From positions 402,001 to 466,000 of the forward strand of contig JAPFQT010000167.1 in NCBI GenBank assembly GCA_027627225.1: 64,000 bases of DNA, written 5' to 3'. The notes below the pieces were generated by a model that saw only the letters and a list, made by a program, of their open reading frames with translations, was not told the DNA's origin and did no database searches. This document shows positions 48,861-61,206 of this stretch, piece after piece. Positions within the stretch are counted from its first letter, which is position 1; each line of letters starts with the position of its first letter. The stretch is from Congeria kusceri. Its lineage: Eukaryota > Mollusca > Bivalvia > Myida > Dreissenidae. The translations under genes were made by a program, and so were the position numbers.

Positions 48861-48912
48861 AACATGATACCAGCAAAGGTGTTCTTGGTCTGCATTGCTA
48901 CACTTCCCATAG
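48861..48912 (+). CDS. Candidate first coding exon with signal peptide
   Basis: TCTACTCTTTGTTTCAG precedes 48,861 and CATAG|GTAAGA follows 48,912, both near consensus. ATG at 48,864 opens MIPAKVFLVCIATLPI plus one base: a Lys, a hydrophobic core and small residues, as in a secretory signal, leaving phase 1, which is usual for signal-peptide exons. No promoter or upstream UTR exon could be fixed. A phase-1 continuation at about 50,055 (acidic, after CCCCTTAACAG) is possible but weak. Confidence 0.4.
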
Positions 48913-49107
48913 GTAAGATTGTTTTGAATGTATCATATTTGAACACTGCGTAGCGTGACCGGCTCTTAGTATGTACAGCTATATGCGATTGACAAAACAA
49001 CAGTTCAAACAGATCTATGTGCTTCTAAACTTTTTTTCTTCATCCTTCTTTGGCGATGACTATAAGCAATCCTTAAACTATAATTGTAAGGAGCTCTAAT
49101 AATTATC

Positions 49108-49200
49108 AAGTTCAAGTTCAAAGTTTATTGGCGATCGGCAAAATAAACATGCCTTTAGCCATTTACAAAATAAATAAATTATGGCAAAGACAAGCAATCA
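49108..49200 (-). mobile_element. Probable 3' tail of a 5'-truncated LINE
   Basis: Read on the minus strand the end is CCAATAAACTTTGAACTTGA, then ACTTGA repeats. Tails of this form (AATAAA, then ACTTGA/TTGAA repeats) are usual for CR1/Jockey-type LINEs. No reverse transcriptase frame is present to the right. Confidence 0.4.
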
Positions 49201-49463
49201 ATACTAACACACAAATGATGATTTGATAAGTTCAACTACATATTCATAACAATTCATACCAATATATATTAATAGGAACGCAAAAACACAAACGATACAG
49301 AAGACGCATAATATTTCATTCGAGGAAAATATAACTCAGAAAGGGTATTATTTCTGTAAGACTAATAATTATCATAAAATCACCTTCTATCCATCATACA
49401 ATTGTAAACGCTGACATATGTCCTCTTCGCATTGTATTCTAATAAAAAAGATATACGACTAGG

Positions 49464-49750
49464 CGGTTATCAATAGTATCTTGTTCTGTCTAGCACTAGA
49501 CCTGTCATGTATAGAACCTTAATTAATTGCTCCTAAAAGGTACGACCCCTTGCAACAACACACACCAACCGTGCCATCGTGTGCTGGACAAGCAGCAGCA
49601 AGAATAGTCGGCTATTAATAGTATATTTTTCTGTCTAGCACTAGACCTGTCATGTATACAACCTTTATTAATTATTCCTAAAAGGTACGACCCCGTGCAC
49701 CAACACATGTTAACCGTGCCATCATGAGCTGGACAAGCAGCAGCAATCAG
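49464..49750. repeat. Tandem duplication of a 145-bp unit
   Basis: CGGTTATCAATAGTAT (49,464) and CGGCTATTAATAGTAT (49,609) start two copies. Both contain CTAGCACTAGACCTGTCATG, CCTAAAAGGTACGACCCC, ACCGTGCCATC and GCTGGACAAGCAGCAGCAA. The minus frame at 49,523-49,765 comes from it. Confidence 0.85.
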
Positions 49751-51236
49751 TCCATAGTTTGTCAAGAATTATATTATAATAAGAAACTGTTGACATAAAC
49801 AATGTGGCGAGTCTCGTCGCTTTTGAAAGCTGGTTCAAGCTGCTTTTACAATTTAAAATGAACAAGATATTGTATGTTACTTATAAGAACATTTATTTTA
49901 CTCAATTATTTTCACCCATAAGATAATAATACATAATGTATTCGCGATTTGTAAGTAATTTGGTGTCATGATACATGAAAATGCATATGAGACGCGTTAT
50001 TTGCAGGAAATAACCATTTAAATTAGTGTGCGTTAATTAAAATGTCCCCTTAACAGAAGAAGAAAAAACGAGCTATTTGATATATGGCCCACTTTCGGGC
50101 CTAAACTTTTCACGGTTGTTAACCCTGCTGCGCTTATGTAACCACTGCCGTCACCAGTTACTCATCCAAATGTTGATTTTTGAACATTGATAATCATTAT
50201 GTTGTATTTATTACATGTTTTCATCTATATTCAATTAATATACAATTGTTTTAAACAGTAAAATTGTGTTTTACTACAAGCTACAAAATGTATCACGCTA
50301 CATTGAAACAAGAGAAATTAAAAGAAGCAAGCAGTTTGGAAAAATATTCTGCTTATTTCGAGTAACTGCACATTCTAAAACCTTAAACATAATATATTTT
50401 TTTTTTATATATTAAATACCTGAAATTAATATCCGTTACAACTAATTAACGTACTATATTCTTTGCCTGTGGATAATACTTATTTTTTTTAAAGCAACTA
50501 TGGTCACGTGATATTTGTTCATGCTGTGATAAGTCCCTAAAAAGGGGAGATCCGCATGCGGTGTTTGGTTGGGGCCACCGGTTATTGCCGCCTATTTTCT
50601 GGTAGTTAACGTACACCGTAAAAGCCGCCATGTTTTCTTGCATAGTTTCGCCGTGCATTAAAATCGTTCGTTTCAAATATATCCCATGACGCTAATTAAA
50701 GCACAAATATCAAAATTATACAAAAATGAATATACTTGTATTCAACATATATTTGAAACGCCATAATTTGCATATAATTGTCAAAGAGTGTGCTTTCAAT
50801 GTTTTTCCTATTGTATCTAGGGCTATTTATGTCATGATATGCGGTGAATGAGTGGAGAATACCAGTGAATGATAACCCGATCATTTCACTCTAGGTCGAG
50901 TGAAATGATAATGTTTGATAATTTAACTCTTTGGTATATGGAACTACTTTGTTTGTATGTGTTTTGTGAAAGTATGTGAATACGTCAGAATAAACATCGG
51001 CCTTTTTAAACAACAGAAAACACGTAATAAAATTCAAGACAAATATAAGTAAGCGACAACGATGCAATAAGAGTGGCACCATTTTCCGACCACAACCGTG
51101 ATCGACAATTTTGGAATAATAATGACGTCATATTTATCACGTCAAAATACACAACACTTGTGACGCTTGTCAGCACATCTCGCGCTTTTTGCATTTATCG
51201 TTCAAAAGCATGAAATAAAAAAAATAAAAACAATAA
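49751..51236. other. Unassigned DNA
   Basis: The stretch 50,500-50,690 is less AT-rich and holds AGCCGCCATG followed by only 19 codons on the + strand, and a 76-codon minus frame. No gene could be supported. Confidence 0.35.
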
Positions 51237-51363
51237 ATGTTTAATACAGTGTAAGATCGATTTTATTTCATTCGTGGTCATAGAAACTATGCGCCACTCG
51301 TGAAAATATTGTTTCAATGACCACTTATGAAATCAAATGCGATCTTTCACTGCATTAAACAAA
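51237..51363. mobile_element. Foldback (hairpin) MITE-like element, copy 2
   Basis: The left arm (51,237-51,280), starting TGTTTAATACAGTGTAAGAT, and the right arm (51,318-51,363), ending TCTTTCACTGCATTAAACAA, pair over about 44 bp with few mismatches, leaving a 37-bp loop. The arms match those at 4,385-4,516 (GTGTAAGATC, GGTGGTAA/GTGGTCA). Confidence 0.65.
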
Positions 51364-52841
51364 TATCCTCTATATTTTCGGCAAACAAGGTCAGTTTCTA
51401 ATTTATTTCTCATACACGTTTTTCTGCACTAACGTAATATATCTTACATCAACTATCATGTCATTACGAACAATTATTTAATATGTTAAACGAACTATGC
51501 ACATATGTTTGATTTTTGTTTCACCCAAATTTGATTTTGTTTTAATTCGAAAAAAAAACGCGTCGATTGTATGCAATTTAATTAGGCAATACTTGATAAC
51601 ATAACGGAACTGTTAGTATTTTGATCAGGCTCGTGACTTTATCAAGACTGTACGTCACTCGTTTCAGTATTAATTAACGACACTGATCATCGGGACATCT
51701 TAACCGCACTGACTGACCTGCTGACTGATCCAACGTGTCTCGCGCACGACAGCAATGCAAAATAGGCTGAGAGGATATTATCAGAAGTAAATGTCAAGTG
51801 ATATACCCCGAATGGAAGGCTTGATTTCAGTCATAGTGTCACGTTTGTATCGCCTCGTTTAGCTGCGTTGTGGAACATGGCAGGCACTTAGTTCAAAGTG
51901 GCCTCAACGTGGCACAAGTTGACAGCAATGAAGTTCAAAGTAAAAGAATAATCTGAATTTTGAACATGTTCCAAATACTACTACGTTATACCACCACGTA
52001 CGTACACGTGGCACAACGTAAAACGAGGTGGTCTTTACGTAGCACAACGTGAACAGTACAAGAGTCCTGTAGATTGCTACGTTATTCTGTGTTGTTCGCT
52101 ACGTTATGCTACGATACTTCACTCATTACTCTGCGCAATAACGTAATAACTTTACACTATGACTGGGGTATAATGTTGTTGAGTTGTCAAATTTAGACTC
52201 AGGTTCACATAGGAATACAATTGACCGTGCCAAATTTCAAATCATTATTTAAATCAAACTAGGATTTTATAAAAAATGTGAACTCGAATAATACGTTTTA
52301 AATGGAAATGAGTTCAAATGTGAATGGCAAAATATATATGGATAGGTCTAGAATTTTGATAGAACTGTATGAACTTTTTTGAATTAGAGGTTTATTAAGT
52401 GTTCCTTTTAGAGCCTACATTTCTTGAAAACAAAAAAAATTTGCTGTGCAGCTGTCAAGCTTTGTTTTTCTTATTCAGCATTGCCAACAAAGTTCAAAGA
52501 CAATGACTCAGAATCGAAGAATCGTTGCATTATAGGGGTAAGGAAAACTTCAGAATGTTTTGTATCTGAATATGCCCATGCTTACCGCATAATGATACAA
52601 TTAGTGTGTATGTTGCGTCAAAAAATTTACGAAAATATACTTTCCTTATTGACCCAAATACTGTTATCCTTTTCACGTTTGAGAACCAAATACTAATTTA
52701 TTTGTGTGTCAATCATCACAGATGTTTTAAAATAACACCCAGTTATAGATCAAACTTTTCATCGAATGACAGTTTGATTGTATTACTGTCCTAAATAACA
52801 AACATGCATACTGCCTTATTGTGTTTGTCATTTTATTTCAG
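51364..52841. other. Unassigned DNA with local ACGTGGCACAACGT-type words
   Basis: Between 51,840 and 52,110 the words ACGTGGCACAA and ACGTAGCACAACGTGAA recur irregularly, perhaps an old short tandem. The frame at 52,424-52,696 may be chance; it has no shared phase with the exon that follows. Confidence 0.3.
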
Positions 52842-53210
52842 GCAAATAGGAAATACTTATTATTTCGTTCCGATGGCGATCGGCATGCACTATCGACGTT
52901 TAAGGGAGAATTACAGAACATTTGTAGAGAAAACGACATTATGCCCACTGTGACACTTGATATGCACTGTGATGTCACGAACATAGATTTCCTCATCGAC
53001 ACATACGGATGCATCCTGATATGTTTAACAAAAGCTCAAAAGCATTCCAAGCTGATAAGCATCGAAGGTAATGGTGAATGCATTGTGTTTGGAGACAGTG
53101 AAAGAAAAATCCAATTGAGTTGTGCCAGTGTGGGTAGATGTCATCAGGATAACTTGCACGATACCATTCCGTACGCCATTGCAAGGGAGCACTCACAAAA
53201 GCCGAGTTGA
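52842..53210 (+). CDS. Unrecognised 3'-terminal coding exon candidate
   Basis: The acceptor TTGTCATTTTATTTCAG precedes 52,842. From there one phase-0 frame runs 122 codons to TGA at 53,208-53,210. The product is Cys-rich (eight or nine Cys), begins ANRKYLLFRSDGDRHAL and ends in REHSQKPS. The middle (a CRENDI word, then DTYGCILICLTKAQ) alternates strand and helix like a small alpha/beta domain, and loosely recalls TIR-type folds, but no diagnostic motif is present. The upstream exons are unknown; the signal-peptide exon at 48,861 leaves phase 1 and cannot join it directly. Confidence 0.45.
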   Translation, partial: ANRKYLLFRSDGDRHALSTFKGELQNICRENDIMPTVTLDMHCDVTNIDFLIDTYGCILICLTKAQKHSKLISIEGNGECIVFGDSERKIQLSCASVGRCHQDNLHDTIPYAIAREHSQKPS

Positions 53211-53389
53211 GTAGATATTTCAAAGCGCAAGTTTTGCAATTAGTGAAGACTGTTCGGGCATTAAATCAATAACTTTACATGGATAGCTAAATGCACGGAA
53301 TTCTCACTCAAACAGTATTTCGCTAACAGAGTTAGACAACTGTTGAATATTATAACTTACACTACAATTCAAAAATAAGTACATGCAGT

Positions 53390-53836
53390 TAGAGCTGCAA
53401 CGATTCTTTCAACGCAACGATTACTCGATTGTAAATGACCCAATTCGATTTTGGATACTCTTTCAACCAATTTCGATTTGATTCTCTTATATATTTATAT
53501 AATATGTGTCATAAAACGCTTAATTAAACTTTCAAACGGTTTTTGTTTAGATTAATTAGATAATTTGATCATAGTTGCTGTTATATTGAACTTGTTGTGA
53601 AACCATTTATCTTATAAATATTATTGATATATAAGACCCACATTCCTTGAGATTAACCATTTAAATGGTAATAATAATAATAATTACAACAGGTTTCTAT
53701 ATTGCAAGTCATGACTCAGGAAAACGCAACAACAAGCGCATACAATAAGAAACAAATCGAATCGAATTAGTCCACTTATTGATGATGAATTTGAAATCGA
53801 ATCGAATCGAGCCATGGTTGAAACGTTGCAGCTTTA
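53390..53836. mobile_element. hAT-like MITE
   Basis: It starts TAGAGCTGCAACGATTC and ends GTTGAAACGTTGCAGCTTTA, giving inverted ends of about 13 bp over 447 bp, with ATCGAATCGA/ATTCGATT words inside both ends. The outer 8 bp (CATGCAGT and CACGTAGT) agree at six positions, which fits an old 8-bp hAT target duplication. A GCTGCAACGATTC start is typical, in my memory, of widespread hAT MITEs. Confidence 0.5.
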
Positions 53837-56800
53837 CACGTAGTGTTTTCATCTGCATTTGTATTGAAAAAAAAAGCATTAAGAGCGGCTATTCGTTGAT
53901 TACACATGGAGGATGAACGACGATAACGACAAACAGGAAACCGAATAATGAACTGAAATTAGCAGAATTTGAATTAGCATTTTCTATAAGTATGCACAAA
54001 AGCCAACATAATGGAAGGGTATCTCTGACAAAATTATGATCTACATAAATGATAAATTTGCATAGGAAAATCGCCTCAAGTGGGCATTACATGCATCTTG
54101 AACACATCTGAAAATTACATCATAATGGCGCTAGTGCCAGGCACATTTATGTTTTGCATATTGAAGTATTTTTTCTTGATTGTTTAGCAAAACATATAAT
54201 AATTGTTTATATCAGTTATACTTCATATAATGTAGATGCCTAAGTTCAGTACGTTGATATAATACAATTATTATATTGAAAACAATTAATCGTGTGAATC
54301 ATAATGTAAAAAAATGAATTATTACCAATATTAAAGATAATAAAAATGAAATATAACAAAATAACAGCAACACAATGAAGAAATCAGCCTACTTATTCGA
54401 TTGTTATTTTCATTTCTAAAAGAATGTCGTTTTACTGTTTGGATAATTGATATGATTTTGTGACGCAGTAATTAAAAGTAAAATATATGTTTTCTATTTT
54501 TGTATAAATGTATATCTATGTTATTTATACTCTATTATCTTTATGTGAATAACATATCTCTCCTCTTGATCAAGAGGCACGGATCTTTTGTTTTATTATT
54601 GTATTTGTTGAGTTGTTTGTATTTTGTATTCACCTGTATAACATATCCTGTACTGCGGAATTTAGATGAAAAGTATATATATATATATATATGTTCAGTA
54701 TAGTTGGCTTGCTTTATTAATTTTAACTGACATAAGCCACATATGTCATAAGGTATGTTTCTAAATGCATGCTGTGAAACATTGCCATGGTGAAAATCAG
54801 TCTTTTTCTGGAATGTAATTATAAAATATGACCCAGGATTGTTTAAATAATTGAGACAATTCCTTTGACGATGATCTTACAACATAAAAGGATATCAGAT
54901 GAGAAGTTGTCGACATTGGATTACATATAGGATTCTATATAATGGTTCACTTCATCATTTGAAATAATTGCATGTAAGGAAGAACATACTATTCACACTG
55001 AATTGCGTTATATACCAACCATTCTGTTAAGCTGTGCGCTAATTTTAATATAGGAGGCAGCTAAAAAAGTAACAATGCATTATTACGATGTTTTGATTCT
55101 GTTATCTGGATGCCATGGAGTAGATATATGTACATATGATTGCCATGCAACGGTTGCTTGTTGTTGTTTTGTTGTGTTGTTTTATTTTGGGCAAATATGT
55201 AATTGTAAAATAGTCATTCATTCAATATCTTGTCAGATTAAACAGTGACATGTTTGTCTGTCATAGACATCTTGATTATGTACATTTCATTCAACCACAT
55301 CATATTTTCAAAACGTGCCAATCAGGCATGTGCTTGTAACGTGTATAGCTTATTTGAGGCAATTGTTATTGAATTCATTGAAAGTGATAGTGGTACATTG
55401 GTAAATAGTTTGTTTTGCCTGTGCTTAAAATGATGTGTTACGTAAAATAAGCTTAATTTGTAAGAATTTTGCAATGTACTACTTTGAATCTATACAATGG
55501 AATTTACAATATATGAATGGATAAAATACAAATGTTTCATATGTTATTTGAAAATAATAGTTTTTAGAATAGGTAGATTTCCTTTTTATTTGGTTGCTGT
55601 TTACATAGTTAACTACGCAGAAACCTTCAAGAGCGTAATAAAAATTCAGGCCTATCGGCAGTTTCATTTCCTGTTATGCTTTGGCAGGCTCTCACGACTA
55701 AAACGTAATCACCGTGTATTGCCGTCCATTTACGGTGCGAATGTTTCATTTCTTGTTATCGTATCATTACGGTTTATGGGTGGGTTGTCTCTGCTTACAG
55801 CGGTTGCAAAATATTTTGTCATCAAAACCAACTGAGCTTCTAATATGTCATCTCCGCCACTCTAAAAAAAACATTGTAGGTAAACATTAGTTTCGATGTT
55901 TGTGTTGTGTGTGTAGTGTTTCTTGTTATGTTTAGCAATTGCTTTATAGATCCAATTTATTAAAATGTGTATAATTGTATATTTCATCAGACATTTTAAA
56001 AATCATTATTCGCGTTGTTTTCTTTATTCATTTCTAATATACAATGGTTTTAGTTGTCGTTACATGTTTATTCATTTTGTAATTATGATTTTTTTAACAT
56101 TAGAGATGGCAAACTTATTTTAATATTCCATTTACAGCCGCAATTCGAATAGCTAAAACAACATCCGAATAATTGCAAATATTGAAAAAGGAGTAAATTA
56201 TTAATATTACTACCTATATAATTGTACAAAATATACTAGTATTGTTTGGCTTTGCTTATTGTAACATGATAAGTACCAAATACTGTGTTGTCATATAAGA
56301 CACATTGACTTTATATTAGAAGTTCTTAAATCAGTGTTTGCCTTGCATATATATATGCATTAGATATGTGTAAAAATATAAGCCTTATATGGCCGATGTA
56401 AATTATAGGACTTTATTTCCTGTTTAACTTAGCTCATTTTAGCAACGATCCTTATCTGTTTAGTCGCCGTGCGTCGTTTCAACCAAAGGGCCTATTTCAA
56501 AAACAGTTTGCATACATATAAAGTCTCCCTACCAAAATGCTATACATAATTTTTATTCCATAAAAACAGAGCCTCCCGAAGAACATGCAAAAATTTCTAT
56601 TTAGAAACTAATAGACGATTTTCAAAAAAATAGTTCTCAGACATATTCCTTGGGTGATCATCAATAAAATATGCTTCAATCATTTTGATTCTTTATAAAC
56701 ATGGCCATTCGGTGGCGAATTTGTTTTTCTTGCATGCTAATTTAAAAAAAGGAGAAATTAATGGAAATATTTTGACGAATTGTTTCTCCGTACGGGTGTG

Positions 56801-57756
56801 GGGTATTGTGTAAATCAGTCTGATTTAAAATCAAAACATGATCACCAGGGGAGGGATTACTTTGTTGTCTCTGGTTACTCTGCGACGGAGACACGGTTTA
56901 CAAAATGGTGAGCGAATTAGGCTCATTTGACCTTTCCGATTTGAATCAGCAAGTTACAACTATTACTTTTGTACTAACAGTGTGATGTGCTTAATAAAAA
57001 ATAACCTAAGCAGACTTTTGTAATTTATTTATAGCTGCCCTAAATTGAGAAAAAAAACGAGAGCATTAACATACATTACTAATGTAAACGCCGTTCTCAC
57101 GTTGAATATAATACGTATTTTAATCTACGGAACATTCAATTACTAAAATTGTAAATTAAACTACATATGCACTTCACGAATATATATATATGGTAATAAT
57201 GACAAGAAATAGAAACTGTTTGGCACTGTATGTAAGCTTAATAGACATATTATCATTTATTTATTAACAGCGGTTTATTCCATTTGGAAAAAAAACACAA
57301 CAACTTGTATGTGTATGTTTACAGAATTACAATATGATCTTGGCTTTTTGGCTGAAATAGCAAACTGACATAGACGTGCGTGTACATGTATCCGAACAAT
57401 CTGCCATAATTTAATCTATGCACCATCAGTGAAATTCACATCTATTTAGACCATTGTTGTGAGATGAAGCACTATTCATGGTGTATAATAACTGTACATA
57501 CTTTCATTTACACAGTTACTCTACAATTATGCGATGACACGGGATTGTATACACACTTTTTGACAGCCCGTCGTATGGTTCATGTATTGCTTAAACAAAT
57601 GTTTCATTTTATTTCGAGGCAATTTACTCCACGAGTCTGCCAAACGTGTTAACGTCATTAAAGCCGTATATGATATAGAATACTACAAACCATAATATCT
57701 GAACAACACAACTACATGTAGTCAAAACTACCCATGCGGTTTTATATAGCTAACTA
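53837..57756. other. Unassigned DNA, 3.9 kb
   Basis: A (TA)n run lies near 54,677-54,694. The 112-codon + frame at 55,497-55,835 is hydrophobic and unrecognised and lacks supporting splice sites. No repeats or structured elements were found by eye. Confidence 0.35.
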
Positions 57757-57892
57757 CAGTGGGGTAAGGGATTTTGTTCCGCAAATTAGGGCTTACTAAG
57801 GGATTAATTTGAATGGGGATTTATCTCTAACAACCCCGTTTTGTTAGAGGTTGTTTTGGTTTTTTTAGGGGTTATTAGGGATTATTAGAGCT

Positions 57893-58255
57893 ACTAGAAT
57901 ACTGTGCCTGCGTAGGGGTGAATAGGTGGGGCTTGCGAAGTGCGCTATATAAACATGTGCATAGTATCAAGGACGACTTAGTACTGCGCATGCGTAGGGG
58001 TGAAAAGGTGGAGCTTGCGAAGTGCGCTATATAAACATGTGCATAGTATCAAGGACGACTTAGTACTGCGCATGCGTAGGGGTGAATAGGTGGAGCTTGC
58101 GAAGTGCGCTATATAAACATGTGCATAGTATCAAGGACGACTTAGTACTGCGCATGCGTAGGGGTGAAAAGGTGGAGCTTGCGAAGTGCGCTATATAAAC
58201 ATGTGCATAGTATCAAGGACGACTTAGTACTGCGCATGCGTAGAGCTGAAAAGGC
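57893..58255. repeat. 82-bp minisatellite, about 4.3 copies
   Basis: GACTTAGTACTGCGCATGCG starts at 57,975 (by its GACTTAGT), 58,057, 58,139 and 58,221, exactly 82 bp apart. A first, diverged copy begins ACTGTGCCTGCGTAGG. Each copy holds TGCGCATGCGTAG (close to the NRF1 site) and GCGCTATATAAACATG (TATA-like). It lies just inside the left end of the 5.2-kb element. Confidence 0.9.
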
Positions 58256-59682
58256 GGGGTTTATAGACCGGACAATTATTGAAGCGGTTGAATGGGTGTG
58301 GTTTATTTATGTGCGCAATCAATAACCAATGAAGTTGATTGAGATAAACGATCACCTCGCCCGCGAATCTTGCAGTCTCAATGTTAAATTTATGCGACAA
58401 TAGGCATAATAAAATAATATGTATGCTTACTTAAAATGTGTTGTTATGAATTGGCCCAACTGTGTTTTGTAGCCAGTGATTAAATGTATACAAACGTTTT
58501 TTATTCCCACAAGTAGTCTTTCGAGTATTTTATTATTTTTATTTTTTTATTATACAACTATTTATATTTGATGATTTAAGTTTTGCTGACTGTTCAGAGT
58601 TTATTGTTTTTGAAATAATAATTAATACACAAATGAAAAGAAAATAATTTCATTAAAAAAAGGTTTTGAACTTCTTATATTAGCAAATTAATTTATTTAT
58701 TGTTTCTAACACACAACTTACTTAATTAAATACATATTACACATCAAAATCAATAAAATCTTAATTAAAGCATAATTTTATAGCAATAAGAACATTAATA
58801 AATGCACAATAACTGCAAAGAATGAATTCACACATATTGTCTACCTCATAATTTTAATTTAAGCTTTTTCAAAAAGAGTAATTGGATTATTTTAAAATAG
58901 GAATTTTACAGCCATTATTTTTGAACAAAAGATTATTAATAAGCAAATAATTTGAATAAGAAGACATATTTAAATCCGACCGAACATATAACTAAAAAAT
59001 TGTAACAAAATGATTATAATAATTAAAAAATAGCATAGAAAATGACATGTCGTCCAACATGCGGTATTTATTGTACGTTTATAAATCGAGAAATATGTTA
59101 TTGGTTGTTTGGCGTATTAAAATTGATTGACAAGACAGCATTGAAGACCATTTGTAGTTAAAGTTGTACTACTTTATTACGATATACTGTGTCAAATTAT
59201 GTTCTGATTTGTGCCAACATGATACATGTTTATAATAAATTGTGTGAAAATTGATAACACATTCATGCGCGTTTGCATTGATATCAGGACTGTAACTGTT
59301 TACACAAATGTCGTCTGCTTTTAATATTCACGAAACAACATTTTTGTTAACAATGCCGCTCCATGAAACGATGTTGGGCAATTCAAACAGATACTAGTTT
59401 ATGTTACTTTTGATAAGCAAGCTTGGAAAGTGTTATCAATATTCATTTGTTACTTTGAACATCAGACAACCCAATAACACGTGTATCGATATATTTATAA
59501 CACGATTTTTATAAAAAAATATTAACAAGCATTCTATAAAATATAATACTTTAAAAGTGGTTTGTTATTTTTTGCAGCGCTTATCAGGTAAAGCAACGAG
59601 GGTGTTACTGCTTTTTATTTTTGGAATTGTATTGGATTGCTGAATTCATCTGATAATGAATTATAAATGTTATAATGGTATT
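58256..59682. other. Unassigned very AT-rich interior of the 5.2-kb element
   Basis: No frame, transposase motif or repeat is supported. Confidence 0.4.
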
Positions 59683-59982
59683 GTTGTTATTGTTGCTGTT
59701 GTTGTTGCTGTTGTTGTTGATGAAGATGATGGTAATGATGATGCTGATGATGCTGATGATGCTGATGATGCTGATGATGATGCTGCTGCTGATGATGATG
59801 ATGATGAAAAAGATGATGATGATGATGATGATTATTATGATGATACTGATGATGATAATGATGATGGTGACGGTGATTGTGATAGTAATGATGATGAAGA
59901 TGATGAAGATGATAAAAATGATGAAGATGATGAAGAACAAGAATAGGAAGAAGAAGAAGAAGAAGATGATGATGATGATGAT
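59683..59982. repeat. Impure (TTG)n and (GAT)n trinucleotide tract
   Basis: TTG/CTG triplets change to GAT, with GCT, GAA and AAT variants, for 300 bp. Frames of poly-Asp, poly-Met, poly-His or poly-Ile on both strands follow from it. Confidence 0.9.
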
Positions 59983-60183
59983 GCTTCGGCAATAAAACAT
60001 TCGGATTTTCCATAGTAACCGATTCCGTTCAGGGTCATAACTTAAGCATTTCTTGTGAGACGAGTAACACAAAGAAGTTACCAAATTTTTTTACTTTACT
60101 TTTTATTTATTGTGTTAATAAACATGCTTACTGATGCTTAATAAAATTATTCAGTTGTAGTAAACGTGCGTATTAATTATTAT

Positions 60184-60358
<175 letters not shown>

Positions 60359-60632
60359 TGCAGACGCGTTTCTGACATCAGAGCAAAAGTTAGTACAATG
60401 ACAAGAATCAATTTACTGACAAAGAAAGTACAACAATGCTTCTTTCTGTCTGTGACACTTATACTATTTGCGTGAACTCGCATCAAGCAAGTTGACACGA
60501 ATAGTACATTCAGTAATTAAGGATAGGTTTCAGAAATAAAATACACAATTATGGTTGGTGTAACTGTAATTGCAATTATTTTTTTTTTTAAATAGTGTTA
60601 TATACGAGTGTAATAGTTAGCGAGTACTTGTC

Positions 60633-61206
60633 AGAGAGTAGTATTATCCGGACGTTTTTAAATATTCGCGTTTCGTAACCGCTTTTCGTATTTTATCATC
60701 ATAATACAATTACACGCTTGTATTTTCAAGTATGTGTCGTTTTTCTTCGAAAAAAGTGAGTTTATTTTTTGGTAAAAACCCAAAACCTTGATAGTCTAAA
60801 ACGCATGCAACGGTCGACTGGGGAAGTAAAATGATGTGCGCATGCGCGATAAAATCCTAATTTGGGGCCCAGACAGTGTTTGTGATAGTTTGGGCTGTCT
60901 GCTTATTATAGCACACGAACTCTGGCAGAACATTATTTAACACGCTACGACGTTACGGGCGTGCGTAGTAGCTACATAGATACGTAACGTCTAGTAAACT
61001 TTTTAAAACGTCATGCTTCCGTATTTGTTTCAAAGCCTTACTTATATCATCTAGTTATTATTAAATCATTTGATAAAGGGGTATTATTTTGATATAAATT
61101 ACGCATCTGATAATTTATGTGTTTTCTTATATAGCTAAAAAAAAGTTATAAAGCATTTCTCCGTATATTTCACAGTTAAAAAAAACGTCCGGAATATACT
61201 ACTGTC
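60633..61206. repeat. Inverted-repeat pair (possible nested MITE)
   Basis: AGTAGTATTATCCGGACGTT near 60,638 and, on the minus strand, AGTAGTATATTCCGGACGTT near 61,205 form inverted ends of about 24 bp, 550 bp apart. No target duplication is clear. It lies inside the 5.2-kb element. A GTGCGCATGCGCGA word (NRF1-like) is at about 60,837. Confidence 0.4.

Noticed and set aside
50628..50690. AGCCGCCATG, a Kozak-like start at 50.63 kb
   Set aside because: The frame ends after 19 codons and no donor lies within it.
55497..55835. 112-codon + frame with hydrophobic stretches
   Set aside because: No known motif, no start context and no splice support; it is of a length that chance can give across 64 kb.
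57893..58255. CRISPR-like regular spacing
   Set aside because: The whole 82-bp unit is repeated; there are no unique spacers between short repeats and the genome is eukaryotic.
59605..60084. Poly-Ile, poly-Asp, poly-Met and poly-His frames at 59.6-60.1 kb
   Set aside because: Translation of the (TTG)n/(GAT)n tract in several frames.
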